Source: Pseudomonas oryzicola (GTDB taxonomy: Bacteria; Pseudomonadota; Gammaproteobacteria; Pseudomonadales; Pseudomonadaceae). Taken from it: a DNA stretch of 64,000 nt. The stretch covers positions 62,001-126,000 of the forward strand of contig NZ_JABWRZ020000004.1 of assembly GCF_014269185.2 (NCBI RefSeq). Direction: 5' to 3'. A program made the position numbers and the translations under genes. Under the pieces are notes generated by a model. That model saw only the letters and a program-made list of their open reading frames with translations. It was not told the DNA's origin and made no database searches. Below are positions 18,152 to 25,981 of this stretch, in pieces (the stretch's first letter is position 1; each line of letters begins with the position of its first letter).

Positions 18152-18875
18152 CGCCACTCTCATGCAGGAAACTCTTGATACCCGCCGCCAGCTCTTGCGG
18201 ATACTCCAGCAAGAACGCGTGGGAACTGTCTTCGACCAGGCCCACTTCCACATCGGGCAACAGCTCGCTCAGGGCTTTTGCCGCTTCTGCCGGGACCAGT
18301 GCGTCGCTGCCGGCGAACAGGTGCAGCTGCGGGCCGGCATAGGCCTGCAGGGCTTCGCGGGTATCCAGCTTGGCCAGCACCTCCAGGCCGGTGACCAGGT
18401 ACAGCGGGTCGGTGTCCGGCACGCCGATACCCAGCTGGCGCAGCAAGGTACGGGGTTGCTGGGCGCCGTCGCTGCATAGCGTACGGAAACGCTTGAGGGT
18501 GACCTGGGTATGGCTGCGGCAGCCGTCGAGGAAGGTGCCGAAGGTGTCTTCGGCCATGCCGTGGGGCCAGCCCGGGCGCACCACGAAACTGGGGTTGCTG
18601 GCCAGGGTCAGCAAGCCACAGCAGTGGTCGCCGCGCTTGTGTGCCAAGGCGCTGGCCAGCATCCCGCCGAACGACCAGCCGCCCAGCCAGACATCGTTCG
18701 GCAGCTTGCGATCAAGGTGCTCGACCCAGGCCTGGATATCGCTGTGAGGCAGCTCCGGCAGGGGCACGAGCTCTACCTGCAGGCGGGCGTCCTGGCCGCG
18801 CAGGCTGGCGGCCAGCGGCTCCAGGGACGCAGTGCCCAGGCCCCAGCCGGGCAACAGAACAAGTCGATTACGCAT
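18144..18875 (-). CDS. bioH: BioH, pimeloyl-ACP methyl ester carboxylesterase
   Basis: The 243-residue alpha/beta hydrolase has the nucleophile elbow GGWSFGGM, the acid in FAGSDALVP and the histidine in [11 protein letters not shown], a complete Ser-Asp-His triad. It hydrolyses pimeloyl-ACP methyl ester. Its operon place between bioF and bioC, with eight-base overlaps on both sides, supports the assignment over a generic hydrolase. Confidence 0.93.
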   Translation of the reverse strand: MRNRLVLLPGWGLGTASLEPLAASLRGQDARLQVELVPLPELPHSDIQAWVEHLDRKLPNDVWLGGWSFGGMLASALAHKRGDHCCGLLTLASNPSFVVRPGWPHGMAEDTFGTFLDGCRSHTQVTLKRFRTLCSDGAQQPRTLLRQLGIGVPDTDPLYLVTGLEVLAKLDTREALQAYAGPQLHLFAGSDALVPAEAAKALSELLPDVEVGLVEDSSHAFLLEYPQELAAGIKSFLHESGDD

Positions 18876-20040
18876 CGGCGCTCTCCAACTGTGGATAACA
18901 CTCGGCCAATGCATTCAACAATAGCTGCACCTGCGCCTTGCTGTGGGCGGCGCTCAAGGTCACCCGCAGGCGTGCGCTACCCGCCGGTACAGTAGGCGGG
19001 CGGATGGCCGTCACCAGCAGGCCGCGCTCGCGCAGCATGCGCGACAGGCGCAGGGCCTGCGCGCTGTCGCCAATGACGATCGGCTGGATTGGCGTCGGGC
19101 TGTCCATCAATTGCAGCCCGATCTGCTGTGCACCTTCGCGGAACTGGCGAATCAACGCCGCCAGGTGCTCACGGCGCCAGGTTTCGCGGCGTAGCAGTTC
19201 CAGGCTTTTCAGCGTGGCGCAGGCCAGCGCCGGTGGCTGGCTGGTGGTGTAGATGTAGGGGCGGGCGAATTGCACCAGCGCCTCGATCAGTTCTTCGCTG
19301 CCAGCGACAAAGGCACCGGCAGTACCGCACGCCTTGCCCAGTGTGCCAATCAGCACCGGAACCTCATCCACGCCCAGGCCGAAGTGCTCGACAACACCGC
19401 CGCCGTGGTTGCCGAGGGTGCCCAGGCCATGGGCATCGTCGACCATCAGCCAGGCGCCTCGGGCCTTGGCGACTCCGGCCAGTGCCGGCAGGTCGGCCAG
19501 GTCGCCATCCATGCTGAACACGCCGTCGGTCACCACCAGGGTGTTGCCGACCGCCTTGTCCAGGCGGCTGGCCAGGCTGGCTGCGTCATTGTGCAGGTAG
19601 CGGCTGAAACGGGCCCCACTGAGCAACCCGCCATCCAGCAGCGAAGCGTGGTTCAAACGGTCCTGCAACACGGTGTCACCCTGCCCCACCAGCGCGGTGA
19701 TGGCACCCAGGTTGGCCATGTAGCCGGTGGAGAACAGCAGCGCGCGCGGGCGCCCGGTGAGTTCGGCCAAGGCCTCTTCCACCTGATGGTGCGGCGTACT
19801 GTGGCCGATCACCAGGTGCGAGGCGCCACCACCGACACCCCAGCGCTCAGCGCCGGCCTGCCAGGCGGCAATCACCTGCGGGTGGTTGGCCAGGCCCAGG
19901 TAATCATTGCTGCAGAAGGCCAGCAAGGGCTGGCCGTCGACCACCACTTCCGGCCCTTGCGGGCTTTGCAGCAGTGGCCGCTGCCGATACAGGTCCGCGG
20001 CGCGCCGTTCGGCCAGGCGCGCGGCCAGGTCGAAGGCCAT
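18868..20040 (-). CDS. bioF: BioF, 8-amino-7-oxononanoate synthase
   Basis: The 390-residue protein belongs to the alpha-oxoamine synthases. It shows [25 protein letters not shown] and the PLP lysine region [15 protein letters not shown]. It condenses pimeloyl-ACP with alanine. The ATG is one base beyond the bioB stop region, so bioB and bioF are almost contiguous. Confidence 0.95.
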   Translation of the reverse strand: MAFDLAARLAERRAADLYRQRPLLQSPQGPEVVVDGQPLLAFCSNDYLGLANHPQVIAAWQAGAERWGVGGGASHLVIGHSTPHHQVEEALAELTGRPRALLFSTGYMANLGAITALVGQGDTVLQDRLNHASLLDGGLLSGARFSRYLHNDAASLASRLDKAVGNTLVVTDGVFSMDGDLADLPALAGVAKARGAWLMVDDAHGLGTLGNHGGGVVEHFGLGVDEVPVLIGTLGKACGTAGAFVAGSEELIEALVQFARPYIYTTSQPPALACATLKSLELLRRETWRREHLAALIRQFREGAQQIGLQLMDSPTPIQPIVIGDSAQALRLSRMLRERGLLVTAIRPPTVPAGSARLRVTLSAAHSKAQVQLLLNALAECYPQLESADA

Positions 20041-20041
20041 C

Positions 20042-21100
20042 TCAGGCAGACGCGGCGTTGTAGAACATCTCGCTGCTACGCTGCTCGACCAGCGCCTGCT
20101 CGATGGCTGCCTGGTGCACTTCGTCGGCGTGTTCCTCGCGTGCTTCGGGCTTGATGCCCAGGCGTGCGAACAGTTGCATGTCCTTGTCGGCCTGCGGGTT
20201 GGCGGTGGTCAGCAGTTTTTCACCGTAGAAGATCGAGTTGGCGCCCGCCATGAAGGCCAGGGCCTGCATCTGTTCGTTCATCTGCTCACGGCCGGCCGAC
20301 AGGCGCACGTGCGACTTGGGCATGAGGATACGCGCCACGGCCAGCATGCGGATGAAGTCGAACGGGTCGACATCCTCTTCCTCGGCCAGCGGTGTGCCGG
20401 CGACCTTGACCAGCATGTTGATCGGCACCGACTCCGGGTGCTCGGGCAGGTTGGCCAGCTGGATCAGCAGGCCGGCGCGGTCGTCCAGCGACTCGCCCAT
20501 GCCGAGGATGCCGCCGGAGCAGATCTTCATCCCGGCATCACGCACGTAGGCCAGGGTCTGCAGACGCTCGCTGTAGGTGCGGGTGGTAATGATGCTGCCG
20601 TAGAACTCCGGCGAGGTATCGAGGTTGTGGTTGTAGTAGTCCAGGCCGGCCTGGGCCAGCGCCTTGGTCTGCTCCTGGTCGAGCTTGCCGAGGGTCATGC
20701 AGGTTTCCAGGCCCATGGCCTTCACGCCTTTGACCATTTCCAGCACGTAGGGCATGTCTTTGGCCGACGGGTGCTTCCAGGCCGCGCCCATGCAGAAGCG
20801 GGTGGAGCCGATGGCTTTGGCGCGTGCGGCTTCTTCCAGCACCTTCTGCACTTCCATCAGCTTCTGTTTTTCCAGCCCGGTGTTGTAGTGGCCGGACTGC
20901 GGACAATATTTGCAATCTTCCGGGCAGGCGCCGGTCTTGATCGAAAGCAAGGTCGAAACCTGCACGCGGTTCGGGTCGAAGTGCGCGCGGTGCACGGTCT
21001 GCGCCTGGAACAGCAAGTCATTGAACGGTTGCTGGAACAGCGCCTTGACCTCGGCCAGGGACCAGTCGTGACGTGTTGTTGCAGTTGTGCTGGCGCTCAT
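20042..21100 (-). CDS. bioB: BioB, biotin synthase
   Basis: The 352-residue radical SAM enzyme contains the cluster motif CPEDCKYC and the second-cluster residues expected of BioB (for example [11 protein letters not shown] and GGILGMGE). It inserts sulphur into dethiobiotin. It is the first gene of the operon. About 95-127 bp upstream lies a BirA-type operator, and a TTGACA hexamer 17 bp from GACTAT gives a probable promoter (21172-21200). Confidence 0.96.
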   Translation of the reverse strand: MSASTTATTRHDWSLAEVKALFQQPFNDLLFQAQTVHRAHFDPNRVQVSTLLSIKTGACPEDCKYCPQSGHYNTGLEKQKLMEVQKVLEEAARAKAIGSTRFCMGAAWKHPSAKDMPYVLEMVKGVKAMGLETCMTLGKLDQEQTKALAQAGLDYYNHNLDTSPEFYGSIITTRTYSERLQTLAYVRDAGMKICSGGILGMGESLDDRAGLLIQLANLPEHPESVPINMLVKVAGTPLAEEEDVDPFDFIRMLAVARILMPKSHVRLSAGREQMNEQMQALAFMAGANSIFYGEKLLTTANPQADKDMQLFARLGIKPEAREEHADEVHQAAIEQALVEQRSSEMFYNAASA

Positions 21101-21171
21101 CGGTGTTTCCTTGTTTAGGCTGTAGCTGGCGCCGGGACAGGAAAGCCCGCCAGCGCATCACGGATAGCTCG

Positions 21172-21200
21172 CATAGTCATGGAAGGCCTATGAACTGTCA
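21172..21200 (-). promoter_or_regulatory. Likely bioB promoter
   Basis: On the minus strand TTGACA (21200-21195) is followed 17 bases later by GACTAT (21177-21172). The -35 hexamer is a perfect sigma-70 match and overlaps the left half of the BirA-type operator, so bound BirA would block it. Confidence 0.55.
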
Positions 21201-21921
21201 ACCGCACTGGAAAAGACTGGTTTACAACTGTTCAATTATTAATCAAACGTGTTTGCTGTGCGACGAACGTGCCGAGCAGCCCTACCCGTTGTGCGTCGCC
21301 TGCGAACAGGAGCTGCCCTGGCTGGATGAGCAATGCCTGCGCTGCGCCCTGCCCATGCCAATGGCAGGCCTGACCTGCGCGCAATGCGGCCGCCGCACGC
21401 CGGCCTTCGAGCGGGTTGTTGCACTGTGGCATTTCGGCTTTCCGGTAGACACGCTGGTCAGCCGCTTCAAGCACAAGCGCCAGTGGCCCCTGGGGCGTCT
21501 GATGGCGCAAATGCTCGGGCATGGCTTGCTGCATCGCTTCGCCGAAGGGCTGGCCCGGCCCGACCTGCTGTTGCCGGTGCCCCTGGCCAGGCGTCGCCTG
21601 CGCGAGCGCGGCTTCAACCAGGCGGGAATGCTGGCGCGCTGGTTATCGGCACAACTGGGCATACGGTGCGACGAACGGTTGCTGGCGCGTCCCCGCGAAA
21701 CGCCCGCGCAGCAGCAGCTGGATGCCAGGGCAAGGCGGCGCAATCTGCGCCAGGCATTTGCGGTCGCGGGTGGGTTGGCGGACCGGCATGTCGCCGTTGT
21801 CGATGACGTGCTGACTACCGGTGCCACCGCCCAGGCGGTTGCCGAAGTATTGCGCAAGGCCGGGGCGCGACGGGTCGATGTGTATTGCCTGGCACGCACG
21901 CCCAAGCCGGGTTATGTGTGA
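21190..21921 (+). CDS. ComF-family phosphoribosyltransferase-like protein
   Basis: The 243-residue protein has an N-terminal zinc-finger-like region with paired cysteines (CLLCDERAEQPYPLCVAC, CLRCALP, CAQCGRR) and a C-terminal PRPP-binding motif, VAVVDDVLTTGATA. This is the ComF/GntX family, linked to DNA uptake in competent bacteria, though most Pseudomonas members have no proven role. ATG 21190 is preceded by GGAAGG at short spacing. The BirA-type operator lies inside codons 2-13, so biotin control could also touch this gene. Confidence 0.87.
   Translation: MNCQPHWKRLVYNCSIINQTCLLCDERAEQPYPLCVACEQELPWLDEQCLRCALPMPMAGLTCAQCGRRTPAFERVVALWHFGFPVDTLVSRFKHKRQWPLGRLMAQMLGHGLLHRFAEGLARPDLLLPVPLARRRLRERGFNQAGMLARWLSAQLGIRCDERLLARPRETPAQQQLDARARRRNLRQAFAVAGGLADRHVAVVDDVLTTGATAQAVAEVLRKAGARRVDVYCLARTPKPGYV
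21195..21227. promoter_or_regulatory. BirA-type biotin operator
   Basis: CTGTCAACC (21195-21203) and GGTTTACAA (21219-21227) are separated by 15 bases. The known BirA operator is TTGTAAACC-N14-16-GGTTTACAA, so the right half is perfect and the left half matches in seven of nine positions. It overlaps the bioB -35 box and lies within the first codons of the divergent comF-like gene. Confidence 0.8.
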
Positions 21922-21984
21922 TTTCAAGGGTCCCGGCTCACTTGACTGGCCCGAACAGGAGAGGCACCGTCCCTCCATCCGTTA

Positions 21985-22764
21985 ATGACTTCATTACCTA
22001 TGTCCCTGCCCCCCCTCCTCACCCAGCATATCGCCCGCCGCCCCCAGCGCATCGCCCTGCTGCATCACATTGCCGAGCAAGGCTCGATCACCCGCGCCGC
22101 CAAGGCAGCGGGGATCAGCTACAAGGCCGCCTGGGACGCCATCGACGAACTCAACAACCTGGCCAGCCAGCCGCTGGTCGAACGCAGCGCAGGCGGGCGT
22201 GGCGGCGGCGGTGCCCGCTTGTCGCTGGAAGGCGAGCGGGTACTGCGCCTGTATCAGAGGCTGCAGGCCCTGCAAGCGCAAATCCTCGAAGCGGCCGAAC
22301 AATCCAGTGACCTCGACCTGCTTGGGCGCCTGATGCTGCGCACCAGCGCGCGCAACCAGTTGCAGGGGCAGGTCAGCGGGCTTCGCCGCGAGGGACGGCA
22401 TGATCGCGTCAGTCTGGCCTTGGGCGGCGGGCTGGAGATCGAGGCGCTGATCACGCATGACAGCACTGCGCGGCTGGAACTGACACTGGGGACGATGGTA
22501 GTGGCGCTGCTCAAGGCGGGGTGGGTGCGGTTGCTAGCCGAACAGGAAGAGGCCGAAGCCGGCAGCAATTGTTTACGGGCGACGGTGGAAGACGTGCTGA
22601 CGGAAGTGGAGGGGCCGAGTGAAGTCAGACTGGCGCTGGGCAACGGGCAGACATTGTGTGCGTTTGCCGAGGCCGATTGGTTGGCTGAACATCGGGTGGC
22701 GAGTGGCATTACGGTACGGGTGCAGTTTCATCCCTCTTATGTGTTGATCGGAGTTCCCGCGTAG
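21985..22764 (+). CDS. ModE-like molybdate-responsive regulator
   Basis: The 259-residue protein has a LysR-type winged helix at residues 25-70 (RIALLHHIAEQGSITRAAKAAGISYKAAWDAIDELNNL, then GGGGARLSLEGERVLRLY), the classical ModE N-terminus. Two TOBE/Mop-like domains follow at about 125-185 and 195-257 that would bind molybdate. ModE normally represses modABC, yet no molybdate transport gene is in the window. The start is uncertain: ATG 22000 is an alternative and neither has a strong ribosome binding site. Confidence 0.88.
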   Translation: MTSLPMSLPPLLTQHIARRPQRIALLHHIAEQGSITRAAKAAGISYKAAWDAIDELNNLASQPLVERSAGGRGGGGARLSLEGERVLRLYQRLQALQAQILEAAEQSSDLDLLGRLMLRTSARNQLQGQVSGLRREGRHDRVSLALGGGLEIEALITHDSTARLELTLGTMVVALLKAGWVRLLAEQEEAEAGSNCLRATVEDVLTEVEGPSEVRLALGNGQTLCAFAEADWLAEHRVASGITVRVQFHPSYVLIGVPA

Positions 22765-22838
22765 GCTTGCCTGCGGGGAGGCCGGCACAGGTATAACGCG
22801 GTACCATGGGGCCCATGCCGCTTTTACCCGGAGCCCCC

Positions 22839-23813
22839 ATGTCCCACCCCTTCGACACCCTCACCCCCGACCTGGTCCTGGACGCCGTGGAAAGCCTGGG
22901 CTTTCTCAGCGATGCCCGGGTGCTGGCGCTGAACAGCTACGAGAACCGTGTCTACCAGGTGGGTATCGAGGGCGCGCAGCCGCTAGTGGCCAAGTTCTAC
23001 CGCCCAGGCCGCTGGAGCGATGCGGCTATCCTCGAAGAACACAGCTTCACCGCCGAACTGGCCGACTGCGAAGTGCCGGTGGTTGCGCCACTGCAGCACG
23101 GCGGTCGCAGCTTGTTCGAACACCAGGGTTTCCGCTTCGCGCTGTTCCCCCGCCGTGGCGGCCACGCCCCGGAGCCAGGCAACCTTGACCAGCTCTACCG
23201 CCTCGGCCAGCTGCTTGGCCGCCTGCATGCCGTAGGGGCCAGCAAACCGTTCGAGCACCGCGAGGCACTGGCTGTGGAAAACTTCGGCCACGCTTCGCTG
23301 AACACCCTGCTGGAAGACGGCTTTGTGCCCCCTGACCTGGTGCCGGCCTTCGAATCGGTGGCCCGCGACCTGCTCAAACGCGTGGAAGACATCTACACCC
23401 GCACGCCGCACCAGCTCATCCGCCTGCACGGCGACCTGCACCCCGGCAACCTGATGCATCGCGACGAGGTGTACCACGTGGTCGACCTTGACGACTGCCG
23501 CATGGGGCCGGCCGTACAAGACCTGTGGATGATGCTGGCCGGCAGCCGTGAGGAGCGCCTGGGGCAACTCGCCGAGCTGATCGATGGCTACAACGAGTTC
23601 CACGATTTCGACCCGCGCGAACTGGCCTTGATCGAACCGCTGCGCGCCCTGCGCCAACTGCACTACAGCGCCTGGCTGGCGCGGCGCTGGGACGACCCGG
23701 CGTTCCCGCCCAGCTTCCCCTGGTTCGGCCAGCCGCGCTATTGGGGCGACCAGATTCTGGCATTACGTGAACAGTTGGCGGCCCTGGATGAACCGGCATT
23801 GAAATTGTTCTAG
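22839..23813 (+). CDS. srkA: SrkA (YihE-like) stress response Ser/Thr protein kinase
   Basis: The 324-residue protein is of the APH/choline kinase fold, with NSYENRVYQVG, the catalytic loop LHGDLHPGNLMH and the metal-binding DLDDCRMGP. This matches SrkA/YihE, a cytosolic kinase that in E. coli protects against the MazF-dependent death pathway. ATG 22839 was chosen because CCCGGAG lies just upstream and the family starts here. An upstream in-frame ATG at 22806 is less likely. Confidence 0.9.
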   Translation: MSHPFDTLTPDLVLDAVESLGFLSDARVLALNSYENRVYQVGIEGAQPLVAKFYRPGRWSDAAILEEHSFTAELADCEVPVVAPLQHGGRSLFEHQGFRFALFPRRGGHAPEPGNLDQLYRLGQLLGRLHAVGASKPFEHREALAVENFGHASLNTLLEDGFVPPDLVPAFESVARDLLKRVEDIYTRTPHQLIRLHGDLHPGNLMHRDEVYHVVDLDDCRMGPAVQDLWMMLAGSREERLGQLAELIDGYNEFHDFDPRELALIEPLRALRQLHYSAWLARRWDDPAFPPSFPWFGQPRYWGDQILALREQLAALDEPALKLF

Positions 23814-23877
23814 AAGCATGCCCGCCTCTGTCTACAATAGGCGTCGCTTTATTTAGCTACCTAAGCAAGGATTCTGC

Positions 23878-24765
23878 ATGCACGCCGCAAACCCGCGTCG
23901 CGGGTACCTACTGGGCCTGAGCGCCTACATCATCTGGGGGCTGTTTCCCCTGTATTTCAAAGCGATCCAGAGCGTCCCGGCGGTGGAGATCATCGTCCAC
24001 CGGGTGCTGTGGTCGGCACTGTTCGGCTCGCTGCTGCTATTGGTGTGGAAACACCCTGGCTGGTGGCGTGAGCTGCGCGACAACCCGCGCCGGCTGGGCA
24101 TCCTGGCCCTGAGCGGGGCGCTGATCGCCGGCAACTGGCTGACCTACGTCTGGTCGGTGAACAACGGCCGCATGCTCGAGGCCAGCCTGGGCTACTACAT
24201 CAACCCGCTGATCAATGTGCTGCTGGGCATGCTGATTCTTGGCGAGCGCCTGCGCCGCCTGCAATGGCTGGCAGTGGCCATGGCCGCCGTGGGCGTGGCC
24301 CAGCAAGTGTGGCAAGTGGGCAGCCTGCCGTGGGTGTCGCTGGCGTTGGCACTGAGCTTCGGCTTTTACGGGTTGATCCGCAAACAGGCGCCGGTAGCGG
24401 CGCTGCCGGGCCTGGTGGTGGAAACCTGGATGCTGGTACCCCTGGCCTTTGGCTGGCTGCTGCTGCACCCGGCAGCAATGAGCGCCCAGGGTGCGTTCTA
24501 CACCAGCAGCGAAGCGTTGTGGCTGATGGCCGCAGGGCCGGTAACGCTGATACCCCTGGTGTGCTTCAACGCTGCCGCGCGGCACCTGCCGTATACCACG
24601 CTGGGCTTCCTGCAATACCTGGCGCCGACCCTGGTGCTGTTGCAAGCGGTGTTGCTGTTCGATGAGCATCTGTCGTCGAGCACACTGGTGGCGTTCATGT
24701 TCATCTGGGCGGGGCTGGCGGTGTATAGCGTCGATGCGTGGTTGAGTTTGCGCAAGCGTAGCTGA
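23878..24765 (+). CDS. rarD: RarD-family EamA transporter
   Basis: The 295-residue membrane protein has ten predicted helices in two EamA repeats and begins MHAANPRRGYLLGLSAYIIWGLFPLYFKAI, the RarD signature. The family was named for chloramphenicol sensitivity in Pseudomonas. The substrate is not known. It is a single gene, with a hairpin 20 bp after the stop. Confidence 0.9.
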   Translation: MHAANPRRGYLLGLSAYIIWGLFPLYFKAIQSVPAVEIIVHRVLWSALFGSLLLLVWKHPGWWRELRDNPRRLGILALSGALIAGNWLTYVWSVNNGRMLEASLGYYINPLINVLLGMLILGERLRRLQWLAVAMAAVGVAQQVWQVGSLPWVSLALALSFGFYGLIRKQAPVAALPGLVVETWMLVPLAFGWLLLHPAAMSAQGAFYTSSEALWLMAAGPVTLIPLVCFNAAARHLPYTTLGFLQYLAPTLVLLQAVLLFDEHLSSSTLVAFMFIWAGLAVYSVDAWLSLRKRS

Positions 24766-24784
24766 TCAAAAAATAACCATTATT

Positions 24785-24813
24785 CTGCAGGCCTCGCGGC
24801 GCGGGGCCTGCAG
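24785..24813. terminator. Hairpin downstream of rarD
   Basis: CTGCAGGCC (24785-24793) pairs with GGCCTGCAG (24805-24813). On the minus strand it is followed by an AT-rich stretch ending in six T. It may stop both rarD and read-through from gcvR, since the genes converge. Confidence 0.5.
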
Positions 24814-24828
24814 CGACATCTCCCAAGG

Positions 24829-24837
24829 TTATCCACA
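24829..24837 (+). promoter_or_regulatory. Perfect DnaA box (first of two)
   Basis: TTATCCACA is identical to the DnaA consensus. It is in the non-coding gap between rarD and gcvR, in the same orientation as a second perfect copy 113 bp downstream. Confidence 0.55.
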
Positions 24838-24941
24838 CCCTCGTCCCCGTGCTTTGTGCACAAGCTGCTGATTTTTGGGTGTTTTTTGAACAAAGCTCTG
24901 CAGGGCCCGAATCTAATGGGCTGGAGAGGTAGACCCCCAGC

Positions 24942-24950
24942 TTATCCACA
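24942..24950 (+). promoter_or_regulatory. Perfect DnaA box (second of two)
   Basis: A second exact TTATCCACA lies in the same 247-bp gap. A degenerate palindrome, TTGTGCACAA, sits between the copies at 24854-24863. No replication initiation genes are near, so this is not the chromosomal origin. Confidence 0.55.
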
Positions 24951-24982
24951 GGGCCTTCCCCGTGATATCGGGATAACCGCGA

Positions 24983-24999
24983 GGGCCGCTTTGCAGCCC
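24983..24999 (-). terminator. Hairpin downstream of gcvR
   Basis: GGGCCGC (24983-24989) pairs with GCAGCCC (24993-24999) around TTT with one mismatch. It is 13 bp past the gcvR stop and has the same stem design as other hairpins in the window. Confidence 0.5.
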
Positions 25000-25012
25000 C
25001 GACAATCTCGAA

Positions 25013-25531
25013 TTACTCCTGCGGCCGCAGCTTCAACTCCACCATCAAGTCATCCGCCAGGCTCTCCAGCTTCTGTTGCAGCTCATCCAGCGACAGCGTC
25101 AACGGCAAAGCCAACAAGGCATCGGCATGAAACAGCGGCTCGCTGCTCATCGGCGCCGGGCGCACCTCAGTGGTGAACCGTTCGAGGTTCACCCCCAGGT
25201 CCGCCAGCAAGCGGGTAATGTCACGCACGATCCCAGGCCGGTCGTTACCCACCAGCTCCATGGCAATCGGTTTCCAGGTGCATGACGGCTCGATCCCGCT
25301 CTCGGCGATCAGCACGCGAATGTCATACCGCACCAGCCCCTGCAACGACGCCACCAGCTCGTCGTAGTTTTCTGCCGGCACCGCCACCCGCAGGATCCCG
25401 GCAAACTGCCCGGCCATTCGCGACATGCGGCTTTCCAGCCAGTTGCCGCTGTGGTCGGCAATGCACTGGGCAATGCGTTCGACCTGCCCGGCCTTGTCCG
25501 GGGCAATCACAGTCAGTACAAGATGATCCAC
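25013..25531 (-). CDS. gcvR: GcvR-like glycine cleavage system repressor (tandem ACT domains)
   Basis: The 172-residue protein consists of two ACT domains, beginning MDHLVLTVIAPDKAGQVERIAQCI and with VGNDRPGIVRDITRLLADLGVNLERFTTEV in the second half. This is the layout of GcvR, which in E. coli represses the glycine cleavage operon by binding GcvA and responds to glycine. No DNA-binding domain is present. No gcvA or gcvTHP gene is in the window. Its neighbour glcB is divergent and acts on glyoxylate. Confidence 0.8.
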   Translation of the reverse strand: MDHLVLTVIAPDKAGQVERIAQCIADHSGNWLESRMSRMAGQFAGILRVAVPAENYDELVASLQGLVRYDIRVLIAESGIEPSCTWKPIAMELVGNDRPGIVRDITRLLADLGVNLERFTTEVRPAPMSSEPLFHADALLALPLTLSLDELQQKLESLADDLMVELKLRPQE

Positions 25532-25981
25532 AAGCCGTTCCTCGTGTCAGACCGCGCCGGGCGGCAGGAAATCAGGGGATCGACTCAGTATAGGCAAGGC
25601 GCGGCAACCTGCCGCAGGGCAATCTGCATAACCAATCGTGTACTGTTTCAAGATTTATCTGGAACAATCTACCTGTTTTTTGCGAACATACTCACTCCCA
25701 GCGTGACCATACGCGACCAACGGGTCGCATAACGGCGCTTTTAGTCTGATTTTGCCCCGCCTACTGCTTCATGTAGTATCCCGTGGCGCGGACTACAAAA
25801 CGCTGTTTGGATGTCTGCCAAGGCGCCTGTGAAAATACGCACACTGTCTGCCAGCCAGTCTGGCAGGCCGCACCCAGCCGCGCTCGGGCTTTCCCCGGGC
25901 GCATGCACTGGTGCCGTGTTTAGAGAAGCGCTACAGGCTTAATACAGAAGAGCGAAATAGCTGAGCAGAGTGAGGCAAGCA
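25532..25981. promoter_or_regulatory. Divergent gcvR-glcB intergenic region (450 bp)
   Basis: No ORF with coding character is seen. The region must hold promoters for both genes. It contains a dyad GTAGT-N14-ACTAC (about 25772-25795), whose half-sites resemble those before aceE, and a hairpin CTGCCAG-CCAGT-CTGGCAG (25848-25866) in what would be the glcB leader. No certain promoter can be named. Confidence 0.4.

Noticed and set aside
24829..24950. Possible chromosomal replication origin because of DnaA boxes
   Set aside because: There are only two perfect boxes, no AT-rich unwinding region of the usual type and no dnaA, dnaN, rpmH or gidA genes nearby.
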